Below are positions 43,070 to 53,790 of a stretch of 64,000 bases of DNA, one piece after another. Location: NCBI RefSeq assembly GCF_000717345.1, contig NZ_JNZA01000006.1, positions 124,001-188,000 on the forward strand. Reading direction: 5' to 3'. Numbering within the stretch: the first letter of the stretch is position 1; each line of letters opens with the position of its first letter. The stretch comes from Streptomyces lydicus. GTDB taxonomy: Bacteria; Actinomycetota; Actinomycetes; Streptomycetales; Streptomycetaceae. The notes under the pieces were generated by a model that did no database searches, was not told where the DNA came from, and saw only the letters and a program-made list of their open reading frames with translations. Made by a program: the position numbers and the translations under genes.

Positions 43070-43367
43070 CACCGCCTGCCGGAAGCGCCGCTGACCCCGC
43101 CCACGCCGGCCCGCCGGTGGCCCGCCGTGCCGCCCGCGCCCGGGCCTGTCGCCCGGGTCGGTCTGGGCCCGTCGCCCGCTCCCGGACCCGTCGGCCGCCC
43201 GCGGGCCCGCCAGCCGGCCCCCGGGGATCCGTCCCCCGGACCTGCCGCCCGTGTCCCGCCCGCCCGCGGGCCCGCCGCCCACCCTCTCGCGCCTGACGTC
43301 CCGACCCGCCGGGGGCATGCGCCCGTGCCCCCGCCGTGCGCCCGGCCTTCGCCGGTAGGGTCGGCGC

Positions 43368-44270
43368 ATGGGCAGCTCCCCGAACGTCGAGCCGACATCC
43401 GAACCCGAGCGTGCACCCGGCCGCCTGCCGACGCCGCGGACACCCGCAGGCCGCGACGGCCTCGCCGCGTTGCTGGCGCACCCCGAACGCGTCGTCGTGG
43501 CCCTCGACTTCGACGGCACCCTCGCTGACATCGTCCCCGACCCGGAGCAGGCCCGGGCCCACGAGGGCGCCGTCGCCGCGCTGGCCCGCCTCGTGCCCCA
43601 TCTGCAAGCGGCCGCAGTGATCACCGGCCGGCCGGCCACCGTGGCGGTCCGCCTCGGCGGTTTCGACTCGGTGCCCGGGCTGGAGCACCTCACCGTCCTC
43701 GGCCACTACGGCGCCGAGCGCTGGGAGGCGGCCACCGGTACGCTCCACGCTCCGCCGCCGCATCCCGGTGTCGCCGCCATACAGGCCGAACTCCCCGGCG
43801 TGCTGGACACCTCGGGGGTCTGGCACGGCACCTGGGTCGAGACCGCCATCGAGCGCAAGGGCGGCCGCGCCATCGCCGTGCACACCCGCCGCGCCGACGA
43901 CCCCCAGGGCGCCTTCGAGCGGCTGCGCGGGCCGCTCACCGAACTCGCCGAGCGCCATGGCCTGATCGTCGAGCCGGGCCGCTACGTGCTGGAGCTGCGC
44001 CCGCCGGGCATGGACAAGGGCGTCGCCCTCGCGGACTGGATCCGTGAGACCGGGGCAGCGACGGTCCTCTACGCCGGCGACGACCTTGGCGACCTGGCCG
44101 CCTTCGCCGCCGTCGAGGAACTCCGTGCGAAGGGGCTGACGGGCGTCCTGGTCTGCAGCGGCAGCGACGAGGTGACCGAACTGGCGGACCGGGCCGACCT
44201 GGTGGTCGACGGTCCGGCCGGCGTGGTGGGCCTGTTGACGGCCCTCGCGGAGCACCTCGACAACAGCTGA
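43368..44270 (+). CDS. otsB: Trehalose-6-phosphate phosphatase
   Basis: A 300-residue HAD-superfamily phosphatase. Motif I is VVVALDFDGTLADI (nucleophile D47), motif II is AVITGRPA, and motifs III/IV comprise MDKGVAL and LYAGDDLGDLAAF. It hydrolyses trehalose-6-phosphate to trehalose. The synthase gene otsA lies 1.2 kb away on the other strand, separated by a deacetylase gene. The ~300 bases upstream are a simple Pro/Gly/Arg-type GC tract without a gene. Confidence 0.88.
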   Translation: MGSSPNVEPTSEPERAPGRLPTPRTPAGRDGLAALLAHPERVVVALDFDGTLADIVPDPEQARAHEGAVAALARLVPHLQAAAVITGRPATVAVRLGGFDSVPGLEHLTVLGHYGAERWEAATGTLHAPPPHPGVAAIQAELPGVLDTSGVWHGTWVETAIERKGGRAIAVHTRRADDPQGAFERLRGPLTELAERHGLIVEPGRYVLELRPPGMDKGVALADWIRETGAATVLYAGDDLGDLAAFAAVEELRAKGLTGVLVCSGSDEVTELADRADLVVDGPAGVVGLLTALAEHLDNS

Positions 44271-44274
44271 TCCA

Positions 44275-44345
44275 CGACGCCCACCCACGACGCCCACCCA
44301 CGCCACCCCCCCCACCCACGACGCCCGCGCACGACGCCCACGCCG
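44275..44345 (+). repeat. Imperfect (ACGACGCCCACCC) tandem repeat
   Basis: Several imperfect copies of an ACGACGCCCACCC-like unit fill the gap between the convergent otsB and deacetylase genes. Confidence 0.6.
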
Positions 44346-44369
44346 TCCCGGCGTAGCGCCCGTCAGCCC

Positions 44370-45308
44370 CTAAGCCCCCTCCGCCGTGCCCGCGTAATGT
44401 GTCGCGATGTCGTCGCTGGTGGTCAGCCAGACGCCGGGGTGGTTCGTGACGTACTCCAGTGCCTCGTCGAGGTACTTGTGGCGGAAGGGCTGGCCGATGA
44501 CGAAGGGGTGCAGGGCGAGCGACATCACGCGGCCGCCGTCCGCCGCGTCCTCGTGGAGCTGGTCCAGCTGGTCCTTGACGACGCGTACGAAGTCGGGGCC
44601 GGTGAGGCCCTTGCTGACGAAGAGTCCGATGTCGTTGAGCTCGACCGAGTACGGCACGCTCAGCATCCCGGGCACGTTCAGCCGGTAGGGCTGGTCGTCG
44701 TTGGTCCAGTCGAGGACGTAGTCGAGGCCGAGTTCGGCGAGCAGTTCCGGGGTGCGGAAGGTTTCGGTGAGGGCCGGGCCCATCCAGCCGCGCGGCCGCC
44801 GGCCGGTGGTCTTCTCCAGGGAGTCGAGCATCTCCACCAGATAGGCGCGCTCCTCCTCGGGCTCCATGTCGGCCTGGAAGGTGGAGTTGTTCTTGCCGTG
44901 GGCGAGCCAGGCCCAGTCCCGGGCGCGGCCCGCCTCGATGATCTGCGGGTAGCGTTCCCCGGCCTCGGAGTTGAGCAGCGCGCTGGCGCGCAGGCCGTGC
45001 CGGTCGAGCGCCTTCAGCAGCCGCCAGAAGCCCACCCGGGGGCCGTAGTCGCGCCAGCCGTAGTTCAGCGGGTCCGGTGTCAGCCCGGCGGTGCCGGCGA
45101 AGGTGCTGGTCGAGGGGCGGTCGATCCGGTAGTGCTCGATGTTCAGGCCGACGTAGAAGGCGACCCGGGCGCCGCCCGGCCACCGGATCGGCGCGCGCCC
45201 GACGATCGGGCTGTAGTCGTAGAGCGGGTGGTCCGAGTGGCTGCGGAGCTGGTTGTCCCCGTGGGGGCGGGGGTGGTTTTCCGGGGCGTTGTGGAGCGGG
45301 TCGTTCAT
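44370..45308 (-). CDS. Polysaccharide deacetylase family protein (PuuE-like)
   Basis: 312 residues from ATG 45308, which follows GAGGTGA; an in-frame ATG 9 bases upstream overlaps that signal. A NodB-homology fold is suggested by RVAFYVGLNIEHYRID, YGWRDYGPRVGFWRLLKALDRHGLRASALLNSE, HGKNNSTF and SLALHPFVIGQPFR. The arrangement resembles the allantoinase PuuE/peptidoglycan deacetylase branch rather than chitin deacetylases. The substrate is uncertain (allantoin or an N-acetylated sugar). Confidence 0.78.
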   Translation of the reverse strand: MNDPLHNAPENHPRPHGDNQLRSHSDHPLYDYSPIVGRAPIRWPGGARVAFYVGLNIEHYRIDRPSTSTFAGTAGLTPDPLNYGWRDYGPRVGFWRLLKALDRHGLRASALLNSEAGERYPQIIEAGRARDWAWLAHGKNNSTFQADMEPEEERAYLVEMLDSLEKTTGRRPRGWMGPALTETFRTPELLAELGLDYVLDWTNDDQPYRLNVPGMLSVPYSVELNDIGLFVSKGLTGPDFVRVVKDQLDQLHEDAADGGRVMSLALHPFVIGQPFRHKYLDEALEYVTNHPGVWLTTSDDIATHYAGTAEGA

Positions 45309-45432
45309 GGGGCTCACCTCGTAAGCGCTGGGTGCCGTGGGGTCGTGGCAACCAGGCTCGAACCCTCACACTTGTGTGAGGCTCAAGGCGGCACGGTGTG
45401 ACGCCGCTCACAGTGGCGCGGGTGGCGGTGGC

Positions 45433-46872
45433 TCAGCCGGTCAGCGCCCGCAGCTGCCGGAGGAACCACTGCGCCGGCGGCAGCGCGGTGGCCGCCGCCG
45501 TCAGCCGCTCGGTCCGCCGGCTGCGCTCCGTCGCGTCCATGGTCAGCGCCTCGTGCAGCGCCTGCGCGGTGCCGGTGACGTCGAACGGGTTGACGGTCAG
45601 GGCGTCCGCGCCGAGCTCCTCGTGGGCGCCGGCCTCCCGCGACAGGACCAGGGCGCAGCCGCGGTCGGAGACCACCGGGATCTCCTTCGCGACGAGGTTC
45701 ATCCCGTCGCGGATCGGGTTGACCAGCGCCACGTCGGCCAGCCGGTACGCGGCCAGCGACCGCGCGAAGTCGTCCTTCACGTGCAGCACGACGGGCCGCC
45801 AGTCGGCCGTGCCGAACTCCGCGTTGATCTCCTCGGCGAGCCGGCCGACCTCCGCGGTGTACTCGCGGTAGACGGCCAGATCCTGGCGCGACGGATAGGC
45901 GAAGGCGAGGTGCACGACGCGTTCGCGCCACGTGGGGCGGTCCGTCAGCAGCTGCCGGTAGGCGAGCATGCCCCGCACGATGTTCTTCGACAGCTCCGTC
46001 CGGTCCACCCGGACGATGGTCCTGCGTGCCGTCCCGTCCGGGCCGGTGCCGATCTCTTCGTGCAGCGCGGCCTTCCGTTCGGCGACGTCCGCCCGGTGCG
46101 ACCGCTCCTGGAGGAATTCGGCGTCCGCGCCGAGGCCGTAGACCCCGATCCGGGTGCCGCGGGTGCCGCCGGTGACCGCGGCGCAGCAGGCGCTGAACGC
46201 GTCCGCCCAGCGGTGTGTGAGGAAGCCGAGCTGGTCGGCGCCCAGCATCCCGCGCAGCAGCTGCTCGGCGATGTCGTCCGGCAGCATCCGGAAGTACTCC
46301 GGCGGCGCCCACGGCGTGTGGGAGAAGTGCGCGATGCGCACGTCGGGCCGCAGGGCGCGCAGCAGGCCCGGCACCAGCGCCAGGTGGTAGTCCTGCACCA
46401 GCACCGCCGCGCCCTCGGCGGCCTCGTCGGCCAGGGCCTGCGCGAAGGCGCGGTTGTACGCCTCGTACGAGGTCCACTGCGCGCGGAACTCCGCGCCGAA
46501 GGCGGGCTCCAGCGGCGTCTGGTACAGCATGTGGTGGACGAACCACAGCACCGAGTTCGCGATGCCGTTGTAGGCGTCGGCGTGCACGTCGGGCGGGATG
46601 TCCAGCATCCGGACGCGCTGTCCACCGGTGTCGGACGGATCCAGTTTGCCGCCGCTGCGCCGTACGGCCTCCCGGTCGCCGTCCCCGAGCGCGGCGCACA
46701 CCCACACCGCGTCGGTGTCGGGCCCGATCGCCGACAGTCCGGAGACCAGTCCGCCGCCGCCCCGCTTGGCGGTCAGCGTCCCGTCCTCTCCCAGGGCGTA
46801 CGACACCGGTCCGCGGTTGGACGCGACGAGAACCTCGGCACCTGTCTGGACCGCATTGCGCTCGGAGACCAT
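45433..46872 (-). CDS. otsA: Trehalose-6-phosphate synthase
   Basis: A 479-residue GT20 retaining glycosyltransferase. It begins with VLVASNRGPVSYALGEDGTL and has KRGGGGLVSGLSAI (nucleotide-sugar glycine loop). YNGIANSVLWFVHH, VQDYHLALVPGLLR, AHFSHTPWAPPEYFRMLP, FAYPSRQDLAVYREY and LVNPIRDGMNLVAKE follow. It joins UDP/GDP-glucose to glucose-6-phosphate. With otsB it provides the trehalose stress route. A gpgS gene follows upstream on the same strand. Confidence 0.92.
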   Translation of the reverse strand: MVSERNAVQTGAEVLVASNRGPVSYALGEDGTLTAKRGGGGLVSGLSAIGPDTDAVWVCAALGDGDREAVRRSGGKLDPSDTGGQRVRMLDIPPDVHADAYNGIANSVLWFVHHMLYQTPLEPAFGAEFRAQWTSYEAYNRAFAQALADEAAEGAAVLVQDYHLALVPGLLRALRPDVRIAHFSHTPWAPPEYFRMLPDDIAEQLLRGMLGADQLGFLTHRWADAFSACCAAVTGGTRGTRIGVYGLGADAEFLQERSHRADVAERKAALHEEIGTGPDGTARRTIVRVDRTELSKNIVRGMLAYRQLLTDRPTWRERVVHLAFAYPSRQDLAVYREYTAEVGRLAEEINAEFGTADWRPVVLHVKDDFARSLAAYRLADVALVNPIRDGMNLVAKEIPVVSDRGCALVLSREAGAHEELGADALTVNPFDVTGTAQALHEALTMDATERSRRTERLTAAATALPPAQWFLRQLRALTG

Positions 46873-46922
46873 GTCGCGACATGTAACCCGCGACAGATCC
46901 GCGCAAACGTGCGGAGCGCGGG

Positions 46923-47885
46923 TCAGGCCGCGCGTCGCGCCGCGTACTCCGGGATTTCGGCCATCGGGGGGCGTTCCTCGGTGTCCACGTCGGTCGTGCG
47001 CGGGACGAAGCCCTGTTCGCCGCGGTCGAACTGGGTGAGGCGGGGGCGTACCAAGTGGCCGCGGGTGAGGCGGAGTTGGGCGGTGCGGTAGATGGCGGCG
47101 GCCATCCGTCCCAGGGCCTGGCTGTCCTGGTGGCGGTGTTTGCGGACGCCGACGTCCACCTGGGCCAGGGCGTCCAGGCCGACGGTGTGCAGGGCGTCGA
47201 CGAGCAGGCCGAGCTCGACGCCGTAGCCGACGGGGAAGGGCAGGCGCTCCAGGAGGGAGCGGCGGGCCGCGTACTCGCCGCCGAGGGGCTGGACGAAACC
47301 GGCCAGCTGCGGCCAGTGCAGGTTGAGGACCGGGCGGGCGACGAGTTCGGTGACCCGGCCGCCCTGGCCGGCGCCGGCGGTGTGCGCCCCGGCCTCCAGG
47401 GGGCGGTCGTACATCGCCTTCACGAACTGGATCTCGGGGTCGGTCAGCAGCGGGCCGATGATCCCGGAGACGAAGGTGGCGGAGAACTCCCGCAGGTCGG
47501 CGTCGATGAAGCAGACGATGTCGCCGGAGGTGACCAGCAGCGAGCGCCAGAGGACCTCGCCCTTGCCGGGCAGTGCGGGCAGCCGGGGCAGGACGGTGTC
47601 GCGGTGCACGACCCGGGCGCCGGCCGCCGCCGCGACCTCGGCGGTGCGGTCGGTGGAGCCGGAGTCCAGCACCACCAGCTCGTCGACCAGGGGGACGGTC
47701 CCGGTCATCAGCTCGGCGCGGATCGTGGCGACGATCGCCCCGACCGTGGCCTCCTCGTCGAGCGCCGGCAGGACGACGCTGACCGTACGACCGGTCTGGC
47801 GCTTGGCTTCCAGCAGCTGCCCCAGTGGGCGGTCCGCGGCGGACCAGGAGCGGCTGGTCAGCCAGCGCTCCACCTCTTCCAGCAC
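46923..47885 (-). CDS. gpgS: Glucosyl-3-phosphoglycerate synthase
   Basis: A 320-residue GT-A enzyme. It has TVSVVLPALDEEATVGAIVATIRAEL, the metal-binding DAD in DIVCFIDADLREF (DxD-type), ELVVLDSGSTD, LAGFVQPLGGEYAARRSLLERLPFPVGYGVELGLL and the His pair in VRKHRHQDSQALGRM. It makes glucosyl-3-phosphoglycerate from NDP-glucose and 3-phosphoglycerate, the first step to glucosylglycerate and methylglucose lipopolysaccharides. It sits 50 bases from otsA, so the two may be co-transcribed for compatible-solute synthesis. Confidence 0.88.
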   Translation of the reverse strand: MLEEVERWLTSRSWSAADRPLGQLLEAKRQTGRTVSVVLPALDEEATVGAIVATIRAELMTGTVPLVDELVVLDSGSTDRTAEVAAAAGARVVHRDTVLPRLPALPGKGEVLWRSLLVTSGDIVCFIDADLREFSATFVSGIIGPLLTDPEIQFVKAMYDRPLEAGAHTAGAGQGGRVTELVARPVLNLHWPQLAGFVQPLGGEYAARRSLLERLPFPVGYGVELGLLVDALHTVGLDALAQVDVGVRKHRHQDSQALGRMAAAIYRTAQLRLTRGHLVRPRLTQFDRGEQGFVPRTTDVDTEERPPMAEIPEYAARRAA

Positions 47886-48035
47886 GTGAACACCTCTCGC
47901 GTGTGATCCATCTCGCGGTTCGGACGACTATCTCAACTGTCAGGGCCTTCGGTTACAGTCTTGAACAACGCGGATGGCCATCGCATGTCGGGGTCACCGC
48001 AACAAACGCCTGGGTTTCGGCCCAGCGCCATACCG

Positions 48036-48180
48036 CTCATCCAGAGGGGCAGAGGGATACGGCCCGTTGAAGCCCCGGCAACCCTCCAGTCGGTCTTGCC
48101 GCGCCGAGCGCGCGCGAGGCTCCCGGCTAGGGAAGGTGCCAAATCCGTCTCGTGGCGAGATGCGTCGCGAGGAAGATGAG
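48036..48180 (+). ncRNA. SAM-I (S-box) riboswitch of thrC
   Basis: The leader contains the S-box core: closing stem CTCATC (48036-48041) with GATGAG (48175-48180), AGAGGGATACGGCCCGTTGAAGC, CCGGCAACCCTCC, and the distal GGTGCCAAATCC. The 3' closing strand is directly joined to the AGGAGAAAGGG ribosome-binding sequence of thrC. This favours control at translation initiation: SAM binding would stabilise the closing stem and its context. Confidence 0.88.
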
Positions 48181-48199
48181 GAGAAAGGGCCTCGCCTCC

Positions 48200-49492
48200 A
48201 TGGCTGTGCACAGCACCGAAACCGCCGCAAACACCCCCTCCGTCGCCCTGGGACCCGCCACCGCGCTGTCCTGCCGCGAATGCGGTGAACGGTTCGACCT
48301 CGGCCCCCTCTTCGCCTGCGCGACGTGTTTCGGGCCGCTCGAAGTCGCCTACGACCTGCCGAGCGGCGACCCCGAGAGCCTGAAGAAGCAGATCGAGGCC
48401 GGCCCGGACAACATCTGGCGCTATGCCCCGCTGCTGCCGGTGCCCACCGACGTCGCGGACAAGCCGAACCTCAACCCCGGCTTCACCAAGCTCGTCAAGG
48501 CCGACCGGCTCGCCGCCGAGCTGGGCGTCACCGGCGGCCTGTACGTCAAGGACGACTCCGGCAATCCGACGCACTCCTTCAAGGACCGCGTCGTCGCCAT
48601 CGCCGTCGAGGCGGCCCGCGCCTTCGGCTTCACGACCCTGTCCTGCTCCTCCACCGGCAACCTCGCCGGGGCGGTCGGCGCCGCGGCCCGCCGCGCCGGC
48701 TTCAAGTCCTGCGTCTTCATCCCGCACGACCTGGAGGCCGGCAAGGTCGTCATGGCCGCTGTCTACGGCGGCGACCTGGTCGGCATCGAGGGCAACTACG
48801 ACGACGTCAACCGCTTCTGCTCGGAGCTCATCGGCGACCCGCTGGGCGAGGGCTGGGGCTTCGTCAACGTCAACCTGCGCCCGTACTACGGCGAGGGGTC
48901 CAAGACCCTCGCGTACGAGATCTGCGAGCAGCTCGGCTGGCAGCTGCCCGACCAGCTCGTCATCCCGATCGCGTCCGGCTCCCAGCTGACGAAGATCGAC
49001 AAGGGGCTCAAGGAGCTGATCGCCCTCGGCCTGGTCGAGGACAAGCCGTACAAGATCTTCGGTGCCCAGGCGGAGGGCTGCTCCCCGGTGTCGACGGCCT
49101 TCAAGGCCGGGCACGACGTCGTACGCCCCCAGAAGCCGAAGACCATCGCCAAGTCGCTGGCGATCGGCAACCCGGCCGACGGCCCGTACGTGCTGGACAT
49201 CGCCCGCCGTACGGGCGGCGCGGTCGAGGACGTCAACGACGAGCAGATCGTGGACGCGATCAAGCTGCTGGCGCGGACCGAGGGGATCTTCGCGGAGACC
49301 GCGGGCGGCGTGACCGTCGGCGTCACCAAGAAGCTCATCGAGGACGGCCTCCTCGACCCGTCCCTGACCACCGTCGTGCTCAACACGGGTGACGGACTCA
49401 AGACGCTTGACGCCGTCGCGCCGACCTCCGGGCCCACGGCCACGATCCGTCCGAACCTGGACGCGTTCCGCGCGGCCGGTCTCGCCGGCTGA
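48200..49492 (+). CDS. thrC: Threonine synthase
   Basis: 430 residues from ATG 48200, after AGGAGAAAGGG. An N-terminal zinc ribbon (LSCRECGERFDL ... FACATCFGPL) is typical of the actinobacterial form. The PLP-binding Lys is in DDSGNPTHSFKDRVVAIA. A phosphate-binding loop SSTGNLAGAVGAAARR and C-terminal FAETAGGVTVGV follow. It converts O-phosphohomoserine to threonine. The SAM-I riboswitch upstream ties it to methionine/SAM status. The MoaD-like gene lies 52 bases downstream. Confidence 0.93.
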   Translation: MAVHSTETAANTPSVALGPATALSCRECGERFDLGPLFACATCFGPLEVAYDLPSGDPESLKKQIEAGPDNIWRYAPLLPVPTDVADKPNLNPGFTKLVKADRLAAELGVTGGLYVKDDSGNPTHSFKDRVVAIAVEAARAFGFTTLSCSSTGNLAGAVGAAARRAGFKSCVFIPHDLEAGKVVMAAVYGGDLVGIEGNYDDVNRFCSELIGDPLGEGWGFVNVNLRPYYGEGSKTLAYEICEQLGWQLPDQLVIPIASGSQLTKIDKGLKELIALGLVEDKPYKIFGAQAEGCSPVSTAFKAGHDVVRPQKPKTIAKSLAIGNPADGPYVLDIARRTGGAVEDVNDEQIVDAIKLLARTEGIFAETAGGVTVGVTKKLIEDGLLDPSLTTVVLNTGDGLKTLDAVAPTSGPTATIRPNLDAFRAAGLAG

Positions 49493-49544
49493 GCCGCGGC
49501 GCCCAGAACCCGTACTCCGTATTTCCTGTCCGGAAGGCAGAACC

Positions 49545-49820
49545 ATGAGCGTCAAGGTCCGCATCCCCACCATCCTCCGCACCTACACCGGCGGTGAGGC
49601 CGAGGTCACCGCCGAGGGCGCGACCCTCTCCGAGGTGATCGCCGACCTGGAGAAGAACCACCAGGGCATCGCGGCCCGGGTGCTGGACGACACCGGCAAG
49701 CTGCGCCGCTTCGTGAACGTCTACGTCAACGACGACGACGTGCGCTTCGAGCAGGGCCTGGAGACGGCGACCCCGGACGGTGCGGGCGTGTCGATCATCC
49801 CGGCGGTCGCCGGAGGCTGA
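49545..49820 (+). CDS. MoaD/ThiS-family sulfur carrier
   Basis: A 91-residue ubiquitin-like carrier starting at ATG 49545 with GGAAGG upstream. It begins SVKVRIPTILRTYTGGEAEV and ends SIIPAVAGG with the diagnostic Gly-Gly that is thiocarboxylated. In actinobacteria close relatives (CysO type) donate sulfur for cysteine or methionine synthesis. The location immediately after thrC, in what is probably one SAM-controlled transcript, fits a sulfur-amino-acid role. Confidence 0.88.
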   Translation: MSVKVRIPTILRTYTGGEAEVTAEGATLSEVIADLEKNHQGIAARVLDDTGKLRRFVNVYVNDDDVRFEQGLETATPDGAGVSIIPAVAGG

Positions 49821-49884
49821 CCCGCAGGCGCGGCGCGCGCCCGGGAGGGTGCAGTAATTGCGCCATCTCTTTCCCCTTCTTGAC

Positions 49885-49925
49885 CGGAATTGCCCCGTCC
49901 AGCCAAATCGGACGGGGCAATTCCG
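49885..49925 (+). terminator. Hairpin terminator after the MoaD-like gene
   Basis: A perfect 16-bp stem (49885-49900 with 49910-49925; arms start CGGAATTGCC) around a 9-base loop. There is little T-tract. Confidence 0.8.
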
Positions 49926-50280
49926 CTTTCCGAAAGGGGATACCATCAGGGTGATCCCCCTCCGGATATCCCCGCGAGCATGCCGAGCGCAGTGGAAACC
50001 GCGGAGAGTTGTGCCCAAAGTGTGTGCGGTATTTGTCGCCTAAGTGCGCGTATGCCCGGCCCGACTTGCCCCGGAGAATCGGGATTTCATCGCATATTGC
50101 CGTTTCCCCGGCGCCAGAATTCTCGTCCGATTGACCTGTTGCGCTGGGCATCTGTCCAGATACATTCAGCGGCGGTCGACGCGTTCCGGCGCACACCCCA
50201 CGGGCCTTTCGCGGGGTGAGGTCTGACCCGGGTCCGCGGAGTGCGGTCCTGCGCAAGGGCCAGTAATAGGGGAGTTAGGC
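49926..50280. other. Upstream region of the cold-shock gene
   Basis: About 355 bases, AT-richer than average, probably the promoter and long 5' leader of the cspA-type gene. Such leaders often act as RNA thermosensors, but no particular fold can be proved here. Confidence 0.4.
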
Positions 50281-50484
50281 ATGGCTCAGGGCACCGTCAA
50301 GTGGTTCAACGCGGAGAAGGGGTACGGCTTCATCGCGGTCGACGGTGGTGCGGATGTATTCGTCCACTACAGCGCGATCCAGATGGACGGTTACCGCACC
50401 CTTGAGGAGGGCCAGCGGGTCGAGTTCGAGATCTCGCAGGGCCAGAAGGGGCCGCAGGCGGACATGGTCCGGGTGGCCGGCTGA
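50281..50484 (+). CDS. Cold-shock protein, CspA family
   Basis: A 67-residue single cold-shock domain. RNP1 is KGYGFIAV and RNP2 is VFVHYSAI, within [17 protein letters not shown]. It binds single-stranded RNA/DNA as an RNA chaperone. It is full length for the family. It lies directly upstream of the groEL region with its own leader. Confidence 0.93.
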   Translation: MAQGTVKWFNAEKGYGFIAVDGGADVFVHYSAIQMDGYRTLEEGQRVEFEISQGQKGPQADMVRVAG

Positions 50485-50649
50485 GGCGCCGACCGACTGC
50501 TGCGTAGGGAAGGTCCGTACCCCTGGAGGGGGTGCGGGCCTTCTGCCTGTCCGGGGCCCGGGCGGACCGCCCGCGCACCCGTGCGACGCGCCCCAGGAGT
50601 CCCCGACGCTTCCCCTGACGGCTTGCGCCCACCCGTCACCCGGCCACCG

Positions 50650-50736
50650 CCCCTCATCGACGCTTCTTCGAAGCGGCTTGCTCCCACCCGTCGCCCGACC
50701 CCCACCCCTCATCGACGCTTCTTCGAAGCGGCTTGC
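50650..50736 (+). repeat. Tandem ~55-base repeat between csp and groEL
   Basis: A 32-base segment starting CCCCTCATCGACGCTTC is identical at 50650-50681 and 50705-50736. It contains the internal palindrome CGCTTCTTCGAAGCG. The following GGCTTGCTCCCACCCGTC also recurs just upstream (about 50620-50640), so the full unit is about 55 bases with two complete copies and one partial. The palindromes could form hairpins that terminate the csp transcript. Confidence 0.8.
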
Positions 50737-50749
50737 ACTCTCCATGCCC

Positions 50750-50793
50750 GAGTGCTAATCATTGCGTTAGCACTCTCCCAGTGAGAGTGACAA
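50750..50793 (+). promoter_or_regulatory. CIRCE operator region of groEL
   Basis: TTAGCACTC (50767-50775), 9 bases, GAGTGACAA (50785-50793) is a CIRCE element, the binding site of the HrcA repressor, with two mismatches in the right arm. An additional perfect GAGTGCTAA lies at 50750-50758, forming a second inverted pair with the same TTAGCACTC (8-base spacer). Confidence 0.85.
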
Positions 50794-50812
50794 CGAAGGA
50801 CCGGGTCGGTGA

Positions 50813-52543
<1,731 letters not shown>

Positions 52544-52573
52544 TCCCCGCGGATCACACGTCCAGACGTACGT

Positions 52574-52609
52574 CGGGGCGGCACCCTCCTCCCAGGGGGT
52601 GCCGCCCCG
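52574..52609 (+). terminator. groEL terminator hairpin
   Basis: 13-bp perfect stem (52574-52586 with 52597-52609; CGGGGCGGCACCC and its complement), 31 bases after the groEL stop codon. Confidence 0.8.
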
Positions 52610-52902
52610 GCGGCATTTCCGGTACCTCCGCGGGCCGCTTCGCCTGCGTCCCGCGCCGCCCCGCTCCGGCTGCTGCCCGCGCCGCTTCACGAACGAGCCA
52701 TACGAACGAGCCATGCGGCTCGCCGAGATCGTGGGGTCATGACACGGTGATGGTTACTCTGTGCACCAGATCGCATGTGGACAGTGACCGAAGTGGATCA
52801 CCGGGGCGTACGCGCTCCCCGCGATCCCGGCCGTGAAGGGGTGTGCGTGCACATCAGGAAGCACAGGGACACCACCGGTTCGCCCACGGACCACCGCTGA
52901 TC
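52610..52902. other. Intergenic, promoter of the DUF998 gene
   Basis: About 290 bases beyond the groEL terminator. No gene is seen; an AT-richer patch at 52735-52775 is a likely promoter. Confidence 0.4.
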
Positions 52903-53622
52903 ATGTTCATCGGTGGACGGTCCTCGCGCCAGGCCCGCGGAACGGCACGCGCGGGCGCCCTGCTCTTCGCCGTGGCGGCGGTGCTCTACAACGGCTGGCT
53001 CCTGGAATTCCTGCTGCCGACCCACCTGGACCCACGCCACTCGTACGTCAGCGAGCTCTACGCCGCAGACCAGCCCTTCCGGCCGCTCTTCGGCGGCATC
53101 GAGAGCGGCTGCGCGGTGCTCGTCATCATGGGCGCGCTGCTGGCCTGCGGCATCGCCCGCGGCGCCTGGACCCGGTACGGCTGCGCGGCCCTGGCCGGCC
53201 TCGGCCTGTCCTCCCTCGCCGACGTCCTGGTGCCGATGCGCTGCGCGCCCTCGGTGGAGCGCGCCTGCGAGGCGGTCCATCCGTGGCACACGGTCACCAG
53301 CGCCCTGGCCCACTTCTTCCTCTTCGCCTCGATGGCGCTGCTGAGCCGGGCCGCCGTGACCGACGGGTCCCGCAGCTCGCTGATCGGGCGCTGGGGCCCG
53401 CGGGTGCTCGCCGTGGCGCTGCCGTCCGCCATCTGCACGGTGGGCCCGCTCTTCGGCCGTCCCGGCTGGCACGGCATTCCGCAGCGCATCCATCTGGTGC
53501 TGGTGGGCGTGTGGTTCACCCTGCTGGCGGCCGAGCTGGCGCGGGCGGCGGTACGGCGGCGGGACGAGGAGGGCGGCGGCCGGGGCCGGGCGCCCGAAGC
53601 GACGCCCATCGGCGCGCCCTGA
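52903..53622 (+). CDS. DUF998-family membrane protein
   Basis: 239 residues from ATG 52903; an upstream GTG at 52843 is possible. Six to seven hydrophobic helices occur. The first extracytoplasmic loop holds HSYVSELYAADQPFRPLF and a later one holds PMRCAPSVERACEAVHPWHTVTSALAHFF, both characteristic of DUF998. The function is unknown. The C-terminal tail is short and charged. Confidence 0.8.
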   Translation: MFIGGRSSRQARGTARAGALLFAVAAVLYNGWLLEFLLPTHLDPRHSYVSELYAADQPFRPLFGGIESGCAVLVIMGALLACGIARGAWTRYGCAALAGLGLSSLADVLVPMRCAPSVERACEAVHPWHTVTSALAHFFLFASMALLSRAAVTDGSRSSLIGRWGPRVLAVALPSAICTVGPLFGRPGWHGIPQRIHLVLVGVWFTLLAAELARAAVRRRDEEGGGRGRAPEATPIGAP

Positions 53623-53790
53623 CACCCCTTCGCCTCTTCCCCTCCTGGCGGCTTCGTGTCGTCGTGTCTTCGCTTTTCCTCCGTGTCTCCTTCACGGGTT
53701 CGCTACAACCATCGTCGGGTTCCGCGGGTCTCCTGTTCACCAACCGTGCAACGTCAACTGCCCTACGCGCACAGGGAGAACGAGCCCCGC

